IMG/VR virus record: IMGVR_UViG_3300032282_001316
Location: 1-31,978 of that record
Origin: a virus
Reading direction: 5' to 3' (one strand)
Length of the DNA: 31,978 nt
Positions 7,865 through 14,326 of the stretch are shown piece after piece. How positions within the stretch are numbered: the stretch's first letter is position 1; the number at the start of each line of letters is the position of its first letter. A program made the translations under genes and the position numbers. Below the pieces are notes generated by a model that was not told where the DNA came from, did no database searches, and saw only the letters and a program-made list of their open reading frames with translations.

Positions 7865-7894
7865 TTTGTAATTAAATAAAATTAGTTACATTTG
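7865..7894 (+). promoter_or_regulatory. Bacteroidetes-type promoter of the recombination block
   Basis: TTTG at 7865-7868, 18-base spacer, TACATTTG at 7887-7894. This matches the Bacteroidetes -33 TTTG / -7 TAnnTTTG consensus. It gives a short leader before the ATG at 7916 and rules out the TTG at 7892 as a start, since that codon lies inside the promoter. Confidence 0.85.
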
Positions 7895-7915
7895 CATAAA
7901 CTAATAATAAGAAAT

Positions 7916-8434
7916 ATGGAAAGTTTAAAACACATTCAAAGCGAATTAAAGGCTAATAAGTCGCAATTCAATTCATTTGGTAAATACTATTACCGTAGTT
8001 GCGAAGATATCTTAGAAGCGTTAAAACCACTATTAAAAACGTATAATTGTACTTTAACAATTAGTGATGAAGTTAAAGAAGTAGGAGGTTTAGTTTTTAT
8101 TCAGTCAGAAGCTAGAATAATTGACAATGAAAGCAAAGAAGAAGTATTTGTAACTGCTCAAGCTGGTATTGATATTAACCGTAAAGGAATGGATGTTTCT
8201 CAATGTTATGGAAGTTCATCTAGTTATGCTCGTAAATACGCTTTAAATGGTTTATTTTTGATTGACGACACTAAAGATTCAGATGCTACTAATGACCATA
8301 AGAAACAAACTATTGATAACACTAGATTTGAGAAAGCATTAGAAAAAATCAAAGAGGGTACTTACACAGTTGAGAAACTTAAAGCAACTTTTGAATTAAC
8401 TGAATTACAAAATAAAGCATTGATGTTATTGTAA
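7916..8434 (+). CDS. ERF-family single-strand annealing protein
   Basis: 172 aa. The ERF signature is clear: GSSSSYARKYALNGLFLIDD at 99-118, preceded by the usual beta-rich core (LTISDEVKEVGG..., 47-65). ERF proteins (P22 Erf group) anneal complementary single strands and drive phage recombination and replication-linked repair. First gene after a strong early promoter and followed by an SSB-like gene, its usual partner. The C-terminal 40 residues are a charged helical tail. Start set by the promoter and the A-rich upstream sequence. Confidence 0.85.
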   Translation: MESLKHIQSELKANKSQFNSFGKYYYRSCEDILEALKPLLKTYNCTLTISDEVKEVGGLVFIQSEARIIDNESKEEVFVTAQAGIDINRKGMDVSQCYGSSSSYARKYALNGLFLIDDTKDSDATNDHKKQTIDNTRFEKALEKIKEGTYTVEKLKATFELTELQNKALMLL

Positions 8435-8438
8435 TAGC

Positions 8439-8514
8439 ATATAACGGATCGGTGCTACACGATGGTAGCATATTAAACACAGTACGTGCTACTATCTTGT
8501 AACACTTGTTAGTA
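8439..8514. repeat. Imperfect palindrome resembling an integron attC-type site
   Basis: Arms 8450-8470 and 8487-8507 pair in 16 Watson-Crick and 2 wobble pairs of 21, with a 16-base loop and unpaired bases. They are bracketed by outer boxes TAAC (8442-8445) and GTTA (8508-8511). There is no T-run, so it is not an intrinsic terminator. TGCTAC occurs on both sides of one GTAGCA, so two alternative small hairpins are also possible. Outer TAAC/GTTA boxes around an imperfect stem is the layout of attC sites; the assignment is tentative. Confidence 0.4.
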
Positions 8515-8551
8515 GATGAAGAAAAACCCGAATAAAATAAATTTAAAAAAG

Positions 8552-9244
8552 ATGAGTAAAGTAAAAGTATTAGAATTATTCGCTGGAAGTAGATCAATAG
8601 GAAATACAGCTGAAGAATTAGGAATGGAAGTTTTCTCAGTAGATTGGACACCATACGAAAAAATAGATTTAGCAATTGACATTGAAGAACTGCAAAAAGA
8701 ACAAATTCCATTTATTCCTAATATTGTTTGGGCTTCTCCTGATTGTACGACTTATTCAATTGCAGCAGTTTCTAAACACAGAAGAAATAGGACTGAACCA
8801 GTAAGCGAATACGCAGTTAAATGTGATAATGTAAATCAACATTGGATTGGAGTGATTAAGGAATACTTAAAGGTGAATCCTGACCTAGTTTTCTTTATTG
8901 AAAATCCTCGTGGAATGCTTCGACACATGCCTTGGATGAAAGATTTTAAAAGGCATACTGTTTGGTATTGCAAGTATGGTGATGACAGAGCAAAACCAAC
9001 AGATATTTGGACTAATTCAAAAACTTGGACACCAAGACCAGAATGTTGCAATTACAAGTATGATTGTGATGGTAATATCATAAATAAACATTGCCACCAT
9101 GAAAGTGCAAGAAGAGGTGCAAGAACAGGAACGCAAGGTAAAAAAGATAGTTACAATAGATCAAAGATTCCAAAAGAACTATGTTTAGAAATATTACAGA
9201 GTTATTCACACGTTGGTATTCAAGGCAACGAAGCGAAATCTTAA
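8552..9244 (+). CDS. C5-cytosine DNA methylase-like protein
   Basis: 230 aa from ATG 8552; an in-frame ATG at 8516 adds 12 residues but abuts the upstream palindrome. Motif I is LELFAGSRSIGN (7-18, S-adenosylmethionine site), motif IV SPDCTTYS (62-69) with Cys65 as nucleophile, and the motif VI position reads ENPRG (117-121) where classical enzymes have ENV. Motif VIII (QxRxR) is not clear; KPTDIWTN is present instead, typical of a short phage group. Probably protects phage DNA from host restriction; no restriction enzyme gene is nearby. A changed specificity or chemistry is possible. A 9-bp inverted repeat (8508-8516, 9260-9268) flanks the gene. Confidence 0.7.
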   Translation: MSKVKVLELFAGSRSIGNTAEELGMEVFSVDWTPYEKIDLAIDIEELQKEQIPFIPNIVWASPDCTTYSIAAVSKHRRNRTEPVSEYAVKCDNVNQHWIGVIKEYLKVNPDLVFFIENPRGMLRHMPWMKDFKRHTVWYCKYGDDRAKPTDIWTNSKTWTPRPECCNYKYDCDGNIINKHCHHESARRGARTGTQGKKDSYNRSKIPKELCLEILQSYSHVGIQGNEAKS

Positions 9245-9259
9245 AAGGGTTTTTCTTTT

Positions 9260-9268
9260 TCTACTAAC
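9260..9268. repeat. Right half of 9-bp inverted repeat flanking the methylase gene
   Basis: TCTACTAAC here is the exact reverse complement of GTTAGTAGA at 8508-8516. The two sites bracket the methylase gene and nothing else, suggesting insertion or excision of this gene as a unit. Confidence 0.4.
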
Positions 9269-9278
9269 TAGCTGATAG

Positions 9279-9294
9279 GCGTAACTAATTACGC
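9279..9294. promoter_or_regulatory. Palindrome GCGTAA-CTAA-TTACGC, possible operator
   Basis: A perfect 6-bp inverted repeat with 4-base centre, about 20 bases upstream of the weak -7 element at 9313, where a repressor or activator would touch the -33 region. GC-rich for this genome. No DNA-binding partner is identified. Confidence 0.35.
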
Positions 9295-9312
9295 AAATAC
9301 AACAAAAATTAA

Positions 9313-9320
9313 TATATTTA
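9313..9320 (+). promoter_or_regulatory. Weak TAnnTTTG-like promoter
   Basis: TATATTTA matches 7 of 8 positions of the -7 element, with no clear TTTG at -33. The gap since the previous gene is 91 bases with no terminator, so gene 9336 could also be read from the promoter at 7865. Confidence 0.4.
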
Positions 9321-9335
9321 CAAAAAATTAGAATT

Positions 9336-9812
9336 ATGCAAAATAGAGAAGAACAACAGTACATGGAAGAAAACTACAACGGTGTTAGTTTAACTACGGA
9401 TTCAATTAACGTTATTCAGAATCAAATTGATTTAGTAATAAGAAATGTAGATTTAGGATTTACAAACTCATTAGAAGCGTTTGCTTGTTTTAGAGAGTTA
9501 GAGAAGCGTTTTAACGAAGCGAAAAAGCAAATAGATGAATTAGCCTACAATGAATCAGAAAAGTACGATAAAACGTTTAAAATAGGCTCTTATCAATTTA
9601 CACGTGTTGAGGGTAGAAAACAATTCGATTTTAAAAACATTGATGAATGGAAAGTCGCAAAAGAAAACCTGGTTCAAATTGAGAATAAATATAAATCGGT
9701 TTACGAGAATAATAAAAACGGTATTAGTTCATTGAATGAACAAACAGGAGAGGTTTTACAAACTCCAATAGTAACGTTTAGCAAAAGTAGTTTATCAGTT
9801 AAAAATAAATAA
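9336..9812 (+). CDS. Conserved early protein of unknown function, recombination block
   Basis: 158 aa. Helical N-terminal two thirds (heptad-like, 25-75), then a beta hairpin (FKIGSYQFTRVEGRKQFDF), a second helix (105-125) and a beta-rich tail ending in basic residues. I recall proteins of this general layout between annealing protein and SSB genes in Bacteroidetes phages, without known activity. It may bind DNA or load the annealing protein; that is inference. No catalytic motif seen. Confidence 0.45.
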   Translation: MQNREEQQYMEENYNGVSLTTDSINVIQNQIDLVIRNVDLGFTNSLEAFACFRELEKRFNEAKKQIDELAYNESEKYDKTFKIGSYQFTRVEGRKQFDFKNIDEWKVAKENLVQIENKYKSVYENNKNGISSLNEQTGEVLQTPIVTFSKSSLSVKNK

Positions 9813-9835
9813 TAACCAATAATAAATAAATAAGT

Positions 9836-10123
9836 ATGTCAGCAATTTTAAATTTAAGTATCGATTTATCTAAAGTAGATAAAAGTAAATTAGTAGACGG
9901 GAAGTATTTAAATACTCAAGTATTCATTAATGATGAATCAAAGTATGGTAATAATGTTTCAGTAGCTTACAGTCAATCTAAAGAGCAAAGAGAAGCTAAA
10001 GAGCCTAAACAGTATATTGCTAATGGTAAAGTAGTTTGGACAGATGGAAACATCAAAGTAGCTGAAAAGGAAGTTGAAAACGTGGTTAATAATACTAAAG
10101 AAGATAGTAATTTACCCTTTTAA
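9836..10123 (+). CDS. Short single-strand DNA-binding-like protein
   Basis: 95 aa. A compact beta-rich body (1-60, ILNLSIDLSKVDKSKLVDG) is followed by a charged linker and the C-terminal end EDSNLPF, which resembles the acidic tip of SSB proteins (consensus DDIPF) through which SSB recruits partners. The body is shorter than a full OB-fold SSB (about 110 aa). Last gene of the recombination unit; a 12-bp terminator follows. The role is inferred from tail and context. Confidence 0.5.
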   Translation: MSAILNLSIDLSKVDKSKLVDGKYLNTQVFINDESKYGNNVSVAYSQSKEQREAKEPKQYIANGKVVWTDGNIKVAEKEVENVVNNTKEDSNLPF

Positions 10124-10143
10124 CAAAAAATAATTTAAACTTT

Positions 10144-10177
10144 AAAAACCTAGCTTGTAATGAGTTAGGTTTTTTTA
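10144..10177 (+). terminator. Intrinsic terminator ending the recombination block
   Basis: 12-bp stem: AAAAACCTAGCT (10144-10155) with AGTTAGGTTTTT (10163-10174), one G-T wobble, 7-base loop, and a continuing T-run. Confidence 0.9.
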
Positions 10178-10233
10178 TGCAAAATAATTAAAAATAATTT
10201 ACTATTTCATGTAATTAATTAAAATTAAATACA

Positions 10234-10241
10234 TATCTTTG
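10234..10241 (+). promoter_or_regulatory. TAnnTTTG promoter of the small early-gene run
   Basis: TATCTTTG is a perfect -7 element. The -33 region is weak. It lies directly after a terminator and 41 bases before ATG 10282; the leader is purine-rich with no stable fold. This and the terminator account for the 158-base gap. Confidence 0.65.
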
Positions 10242-10281
10242 TTTCAACAAAAGGAAATAAAAAAACTAAAATTTAGAAATT

Positions 10282-10488
10282 ATGCAACACAAAAGACACA
10301 TTGAATTTAAAGGTATCGAATTAACAGTTGTTTACCAGGTGTTAGTTTACGAAAGCCACTTCGGTTTAGAAATTCACGAAATATACGTTAGAGATTCAAA
10401 AACCGATATTATAGATATGTTAGATGTTCAGTTACATTTAATCGAGGAAGTATTAGAAAACGAATTAAGCCCACGCCATGAGATATAA
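10282..10488 (+). CDS. Small early protein, unknown
   Basis: 68 aa. A beta hairpin (RHIEFKGIELTVVYQVLVY) is followed by an acidic helix (DMLDVQLHLIEEVLENEL). Acidic overall. Not recognised. First gene of a run of overlapping small genes after an early promoter, as in host-takeover regions. Its last 11 bases overlap the next gene. Confidence 0.5.
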   Translation: MQHKRHIEFKGIELTVVYQVLVYESHFGLEIHEIYVRDSKTDIIDMLDVQLHLIEEVLENELSPRHEI

Positions 10489-10651
10489 TGAAGACTGGTT
10501 AATTAACCAATACCAAAAAAGAATTGAGATTTATCAGGAATTGAAAATAAATAACGCTTCAAATCCTAACGAATTAAGAAAGTTAAGAGCTTTAATAATA
10601 GCAACGGAAGAGTTTATAAATGATTTAAAAGATTTAAAAGAAGCAAGATGA
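10478..10651 (+). CDS. 57-aa helical early protein
   Basis: Begins MRYNEDWLINQYQKRIEIYQ; almost entirely helical and charged, two helices with a turn at NNASNPNE. It overlaps the previous gene by 11 bases and the next by 4 (ATGA). Tight packing on both sides supports it as a gene. Function unknown. Confidence 0.55.
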   Translation: MRYNEDWLINQYQKRIEIYQELKINNASNPNELRKLRALIIATEEFINDLKDLKEAR

Positions 10652-11010
10652 GAGTGTTTGAATTACCAGCGAATTACAGAATAATGATGCTTACAGACGA
10701 TGCAAAATATACTAGTCAAGCAATAGCAAGAGTTAAAGAGTTAATCGAAAAATATAAAATTTGTGTTGTTAACCGAAAAAAAGAATTAGTATTTAAACGC
10801 CAATTGATTTGTTGGTATTTGAAAAAGAATACTAAATTAACACTTCAAGAGATAGGCGACATTTGTGGAGGTAAAAATCATGCTACTGTATTACATGCTA
10901 TTAAAAGTATTGACAATTATAAAGGATATAAAGATAAATATTTTACAGAGGTTACGGATGAACTAAATACCGACTTAAAAAATACATTTATTAACGGTAC
11001 TAAATTTTAA
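10648..11010 (+). CDS. Stand-alone DnaA domain IV-like DNA-binding protein
   Basis: 120 aa. Residues about 45-95 match domain IV of DnaA (Bac_DnaA_C): a helix ICWYLKKNTKLTLQEIGDIC, then the signature GGKNHATVLHAIKSI (74-88), equivalent to GGRDHTTVLHA of DnaA. Domain IV binds DnaA boxes in the major groove. The AAA+ ATPase domain III is absent, so this protein can bind but not melt an origin. It might mark the phage origin or compete with host DnaA. A transcription regulator is the alternative. Confidence 0.8.
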   Translation: MRVFELPANYRIMMLTDDAKYTSQAIARVKELIEKYKICVVNRKKELVFKRQLICWYLKKNTKLTLQEIGDICGGKNHATVLHAIKSIDNYKGYKDKYFTEVTDELNTDLKNTFINGTKF

Positions 11011-11013
11011 GAT

Positions 11014-11166
11014 ATGAAAACGAATATAACATGGGATTTAAATACTTATAATCCAAAAAAGAAAAACATTCAAAATACAATTGTACCAAGTAATCCACTA
11101 AACACATTTAACGATTGGATTAACTACATTCATAATTTAAACAACAAAATAAAATACGGTAAGTAA
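11014..11166 (+). CDS. 50-aa early protein, unknown
   Basis: Starts MKTNITWDLNTYNPKKKNIQ; Asn/Lys-rich with two Trp. It lies 3 bases after the DnaA-like gene, and its stop overlaps the next start by one base (TAATG). The spacing favours a coding gene. No family recognised. Confidence 0.45.
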   Translation: MKTNITWDLNTYNPKKKNIQNTIVPSNPLNTFNDWINYIHNLNNKIKYGK

Positions 11167-11390
11167 TGACACCATTTGAAAAATTAAGAGGTTTTGTAGA
11201 ACGTGATAGGATGCAAAGCTCATATACTAAAGAGCAAATAATTGAATTAATAGATTTGATTTATTTAGACTTAGAAAAACAACAAATAATTGAAGCTCAT
11301 GGAGATAAGTTAAAAAAATCATCAGGAGTAACTAATTATGAATATTGGTTTAGTGGAGAAGATTATTATAATAAAAAATTTAATAAATAA
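11166..11390 (+). CDS. Small early protein, unknown
   Basis: 74 aa, mainly helical (TPFEKLRGFVERDRM; EQIIELIDLIYLDLEKQQII) with an aromatic C-terminus (YEYWFSGEDYYNKKF). Coupled by TAATG to the previous gene. Not recognised. Confidence 0.45.
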   Translation: MTPFEKLRGFVERDRMQSSYTKEQIIELIDLIYLDLEKQQIIEAHGDKLKKSSGVTNYEYWFSGEDYYNKKFNK

Positions 11391-11391
11391 G

Positions 11392-11637
11392 ATGACAAAA
11401 AACGGTGGAATAAGCGAAGAAACAAGAATTGAAAATAAAGCGATTAGAGAAAGTATTTATTTATTAGAAAGTCAATATGTAGCTAAAGGCGAAAAAGGTC
11501 GTAGAATCATATCTAAAATGCTAATAAACGAATTTAATATGTGTAACACTTCATTGAATTTATGGTTAAATAGACATATTGACTTTAAACAAGAGAATTT
11601 AAACAGAGTAAAAGAATTTTTAAAACAAGTAAAATGA
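11392..11637 (+). CDS. Small protein with possible helix-turn-helix
   Basis: 81 aa from ATG 11392, one base after the previous stop. An earlier in-frame ATG at 11338 would overlap the previous gene by 53 bases and add an unlikely Ile-rich leader. The C-terminal half (SKMLINEFNMCNTSLNLWLNR) has helix-turn-helix spacing of the kind in small phage regulators. DNA binding is inferred only. Confidence 0.4.
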   Translation: MTKNGGISEETRIENKAIRESIYLLESQYVAKGEKGRRIISKMLINEFNMCNTSLNLWLNRHIDFKQENLNRVKEFLKQVK

Positions 11638-11873
11638 TTAAATTATATTTATTAGCATTCACATTATTTGCATTAATAGTGATTATTGCTTTTATGGTGG
11701 TTCAAACTGTAAACATTCGTAAAGAAACAAGGCAGTTAACAGACGATTATTTAAGAAGAAACGATAGTTTTATTAATCCAAAAGTTAATATTAAAGAAGT
11801 GATTGAGGATTTAGAAAAAGAAGAACGTTATTTTAATTATTTAAATAAAAATGAGAAAAAGAATAATAATTAA
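11634..11873 (+). CDS. Small inner-membrane protein
   Basis: 79 aa. Residues 3-25 form a strong N-terminal transmembrane helix; the rest is a charged cytoplasmic-type coil ending in Lys/Asn. ATGA overlap with the previous gene. Early phage membrane peptides of this kind often change host physiology or block superinfection, but nothing here shows which. Confidence 0.5.
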   Translation: MIKLYLLAFTLFALIVIIAFMVVQTVNIRKETRQLTDDYLRRNDSFINPKVNIKEVIEDLEKEERYFNYLNKNEKKNNN

Positions 11874-11988
11874 AGAATGGTCAAGAGCCATGATAAGAAA
11901 GCAAAGATTCTTTAGAAAGGATTTTAAAGCGTTTGCAGTAAGTAAAAAGTGTTGTGATTGGTACGTAAATAACGAAGAATATGATTGA
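11851..11988 (+). CDS. 45-aa very basic peptide
   Basis: MRKRIIIKEWSRAMIRKQRF start; Arg/Lys-rich with Cys-Cys and two Trp/Tyr near the end. It overlaps the previous gene by 23 and the next by 8 bases. The charge suggests nucleic-acid binding. Reality as a gene is supported only by the packed arrangement. Confidence 0.4.
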   Translation: MRKRIIIKEWSRAMIRKQRFFRKDFKAFAVSKKCCDWYVNNEEYD

Positions 11989-12235
11989 AACAAACCATAA
12001 AAAACTATTTGCTTCATGTATTATGATGCCTGTATTAGCTGATTTTTTAGAAGATGTTTTAAACGATGAACAAATGCGAGATGATATAATAGATAAACAT
12101 TTAGCAAACAACATTAAAACGGTAATTAAAAAGCTAATTAAAGCAGATAGCAGATTAATTGATAATGCAGATATACAAAGCATTGAAGAACAAAATAACG
12201 TTAAATTAAAATTAAGACAATTTTTTGAATTATGA
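11981..12235 (+). CDS. Small helical early protein, unknown
   Basis: 84 aa, all-helical prediction by eye, acidic middle (FLEDVLNDEQMRDDIIDKHL) and a Lys-rich second half. Overlaps the previous gene by 8 bases and the next by 4 (ATGA). No family recognised. Confidence 0.5.
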   Translation: MIETNHKKLFASCIMMPVLADFLEDVLNDEQMRDDIIDKHLANNIKTVIKKLIKADSRLIDNADIQSIEEQNNVKLKLRQFFEL

Positions 12236-12624
12236 TTGGAGTACATAAAGAACTAAAATTTAAAGTTAAAGTAACTAGACTTAATAAGGATAAATTTACG
12301 GGTACAGTAATTGAAAGTGATAGTATAATCTATCCCCAAAATTACTACGGAACTAGTTTTGATAGTTCACAATATTCGTTTTATTCTGAACCTGGTGATT
12401 ACGGATATAAAACAGAAGTAGAAACAAGCGATTTAAAGACACCTAAACACTACGATAATAGCAAAGGTTCACTTTATAAGTTTAGCGAAGAAAAACAGCT
12501 TAATTCATATGAATTTGATATTATTAAGCGAGTGATAAGATGTAGAAAAAAAGGAAACTTTAAAGAAGATTTAGAAAAAACAAAATTTTTAATTGATTTA
12601 TACTTGAAAGAGCATGAAATTTGA
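12232..12624 (+). CDS. DUF3310-like protein with N-terminal beta domain
   Basis: 130 aa. Residues about 92-128 (KHYDNSKGSLYKF ... RVIRCRKKGNFKEDLEK) resemble DUF3310, the family that includes T7 gp1.7, a nucleotide kinase. The usual GNxxKYxxR core is modified to DIIKRVIRC. The N-terminal half is beta-rich and unrelated. A role in nucleotide metabolism is possible by family only. Confidence 0.5.
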   Translation: MIGVHKELKFKVKVTRLNKDKFTGTVIESDSIIYPQNYYGTSFDSSQYSFYSEPGDYGYKTEVETSDLKTPKHYDNSKGSLYKFSEEKQLNSYEFDIIKRVIRCRKKGNFKEDLEKTKFLIDLYLKEHEI

Positions 12625-12721
12625 ATATTTAATAAAAACTTTAGAAACTTGCAAATTATATGTAAGTGATAAAAAGAAAAAAGAAATAGATAAAAAGATA
12701 AAAGAATTAATTAAAAAGTAA
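12614..12721 (+). CDS. 35-aa Lys-rich peptide
   Basis: MKFEYLIKTLETCKLYVSDK then a Lys-rich helix. It overlaps the previous gene by 11 bases and is the last frame before the terminator at 12746. Probably real but of unknown role. Confidence 0.4.
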   Translation: MKFEYLIKTLETCKLYVSDKKKKEIDKKIKELIKK

Positions 12722-12745
12722 TTAGTTAATAAAAATATTTAATTT

Positions 12746-12777
12746 AGCAACGTTATTAAGTTAGCGTTGCTTTTTTT
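12746..12777 (+). terminator. Intrinsic terminator ending the small early-gene run
   Basis: AGCAACG (12746-12752) pairs with CGTTGCT (12765-12771), 12-base loop, T-run to 12777. No good TAnnTTTG promoter is seen between here and 12798, so the next gene may depend on read-through. Confidence 0.85.
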
Positions 12778-12797
12778 ATGTATTAATTAATTAGTTT

Positions 12798-13913
12798 ATG
12801 GTTGAGAATATCGACAGAATATTGGAATTATACAGTTCCAACTCAAAACGGGAAACTGCTCGTTTAATGTGTAAAGAATTAAATATCGAATTTAACGATA
12901 ATGTTAGACGAAACATATCTAAGTTAATTAGTAGTAGAGTCGACAAAGGAATATTAGACGAATGCGACAAAGTAGGAATAGACCCCGAAAAAGTAAAACA
13001 TTATTGGTATAAAGGAAAAAACTACTCAATCAATGTTAAAGGAGAAAATAACATATTTAACTACGCAGACTTCAAAGAAGATTTTATAGGTAGCGTAAAA
13101 GATTTAAGACCTAACCACATTCAAATAATTAGAACTGAATCAGATGAAGACGGACACTGCTTATTAATAGACCCAGCAGACGTGCATATAAATAAACTTT
13201 GTTCAGCATTTGAAACAGGCGAAGAATATAATTCACAGATTGCAGTTCAAAGAGTAAAAGACGGAGTTTCTAGTATTATACAAAAATCAAAAGGTTTCAA
13301 CATTGATAGAATTATTTTAATAGTTGGTAACGATATACTAAACACCGACAACACTAAAGGACAAACAACTAAAGGAACGCAGCAAGATTCTCACTTAAAA
13401 TGGTTTGATGCCTTTTTAATGGCTAAACAACTATACATTGATATTATTGAAACGCTTGTAAGCATTGCAGATTTAGAAATAGTTTACAATGTATCTAATC
13501 ATGATGAAATGTCAGGTTTTTTCTTAATGGATAGTTTATATTCATGGTATAATGAACACCCAAATATTAAATTTGATAGGTCGCCAAGCCATAGGAAGTA
13601 CACAACTTACGGCAAAAACTTAATCGGTACAACTCACGGAGATGGTGCAAAGCAAAATGATTTACCATTGCTTATGTGCCACGAAGCGAGTGAGCATTGG
13701 CATAAATGCAAACATAGATATTGGTTTACTCATCACGTACATCATAAAACAAGCAAGGATATAATGAGCGTTCAAATAGAGTCATTACGTTCTCCAAGTC
13801 CAGCAGATAGTTGGCATCATAAAAGTGGTTACCAACATTCACCTTTAGCTATTGAAGGTTTTTTATTCCATAAAGATTTCGGGCAAGTCGCACGCTTAAC
13901 GGTAATTTTTTAA
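12798..13913 (+). CDS. Calcineurin-like metallophosphoesterase
   Basis: 371 aa. The five metal motifs appear in order: Asp128/His130 (PADVH), Asn178-Asp179 (VGNDI), Asn234-His235-Asp236 (SNHDE), His280 (THGDG), His313/His315 (THHVH). Residues 1-60 form an extra N-terminal domain resembling a helix-turn-helix (SKRETARLMCKELNI). The family includes SbcD/Mre11 nucleases; in phages of this type the gene travels with replication genes, so a nuclease in DNA processing is likely but not shown. Substrate cannot be read from sequence. Single gene between a terminator and a direct repeat. Confidence 0.8.
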   Translation: MVENIDRILELYSSNSKRETARLMCKELNIEFNDNVRRNISKLISSRVDKGILDECDKVGIDPEKVKHYWYKGKNYSINVKGENNIFNYADFKEDFIGSVKDLRPNHIQIIRTESDEDGHCLLIDPADVHINKLCSAFETGEEYNSQIAVQRVKDGVSSIIQKSKGFNIDRIILIVGNDILNTDNTKGQTTKGTQQDSHLKWFDAFLMAKQLYIDIIETLVSIADLEIVYNVSNHDEMSGFFLMDSLYSWYNEHPNIKFDRSPSHRKYTTYGKNLIGTTHGDGAKQNDLPLLMCHEASEHWHKCKHRYWFTHHVHHKTSKDIMSVQIESLRSPSPADSWHHKSGYQHSPLAIEGFLFHKDFGQVARLTVIF

Positions 13914-13916
13914 GCC

Positions 13917-13963
13917 TATAACCTTAAAATAAAATTAAAATTTAAACATATAACCTTAAAATA
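13917..13963. repeat. Short direct repeat upstream of gene 13963
   Basis: TATAACCTTAAAATA occurs at 13917-13931 and again at 13949-13963, a spacing of 32 bases (about three helical turns), filling the gap between two genes. It may be a protein-binding pair or the remnant of a duplication. Confidence 0.5.
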
Positions 13964-14178
13964 TGGCAAAAGTAATATTAGAGTTCGATAGTTTTGAAGA
14001 TGCAGACGAATTAAAAGACTGTATGAATGGTTTTAAATGGAGAATGTTAGTTACTCAATTAGATAACTATTACAGAAATATGTATAAGTATTCAGAAAAT
14101 GGAGAAGAAATTCAATTAGCTAAAAAAGAACGTGCTAAATTAAGAGAACTATTAGAAGATAATGAATTATTTTTGTAA
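13963..14178 (+). CDS. Small conserved phage protein
   Basis: 71 aa. A beta start (KVILEFDSFEDADELKDCMNG) leads into two helices; the layout recalls a small protein found in many phage replication regions, of unknown role. It ends just before the promoter at 14185. Confidence 0.5.
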   Translation: MAKVILEFDSFEDADELKDCMNGFKWRMLVTQLDNYYRNMYKYSENGEEIQLAKKERAKLRELLEDNELFL

Positions 14179-14184
14179 AAAAGT

Positions 14185-14213
14185 ATTGTATTTAAAATAA
14201 ATTACTATATTTG
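14185..14213 (+). promoter_or_regulatory. Bacteroidetes-type promoter for the leader RNA
   Basis: ATTG at 14185-14188 as a near-match to TTTG, 17-base spacer, and a perfect TATATTTG at 14206-14213. It shares the sequence TTTGCATAA with the promoter at 7865. Transcription should start near 14220. Confidence 0.8.
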
Positions 14214-14219
14214 CATAAC

Positions 14220-14309
14220 GAAGCGTGGAAACTTCCAAAGAAATTTTATAACAACAAATAAAGTCAAGTTAAGTAGGTTTTCCACGCACCTATTAGCTTG
14301 GCTTTTTTT
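14220..14309 (+). ncRNA. Structured ~90-nt leader or small RNA with terminator
   Basis: Starts after the promoter at 14206 and ends at a strong intrinsic terminator: left arm 14262-14277, right arm 14289-14303, 15 paired positions with one bulged G, T-run 14303-14309. The 11-base loop contains TTTCCACGC (14279-14287), perfectly complementary to GCGTGGAAA (14223-14231) at the 5' end. The RNA can thus form either a pseudoknot or a long-range helix that competes with the terminator. It contains no ORF worth naming. Either a stand-alone phage small RNA or an attenuator for the replication genes that follow. Confidence 0.65.
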
Positions 14310-14326
14310 ATTAAAAATTATATATT

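Noticed and set aside
7892-7915. TTG start for the ERF gene
   Set aside because: It lies within the TACATTTG promoter element, so it would not be in the mRNA.
8450-8507. Intrinsic terminator after the ERF gene
   Set aside because: The hairpin is long but has mismatches and no T-run; the right side continues CTTGTTAG.
7790-14326. tRNA genes or integrase/repressor module
   Set aside because: No cloverleaf, integrase, excisionase or CI-like gene was seen in the non-coding gaps or among the proteins.
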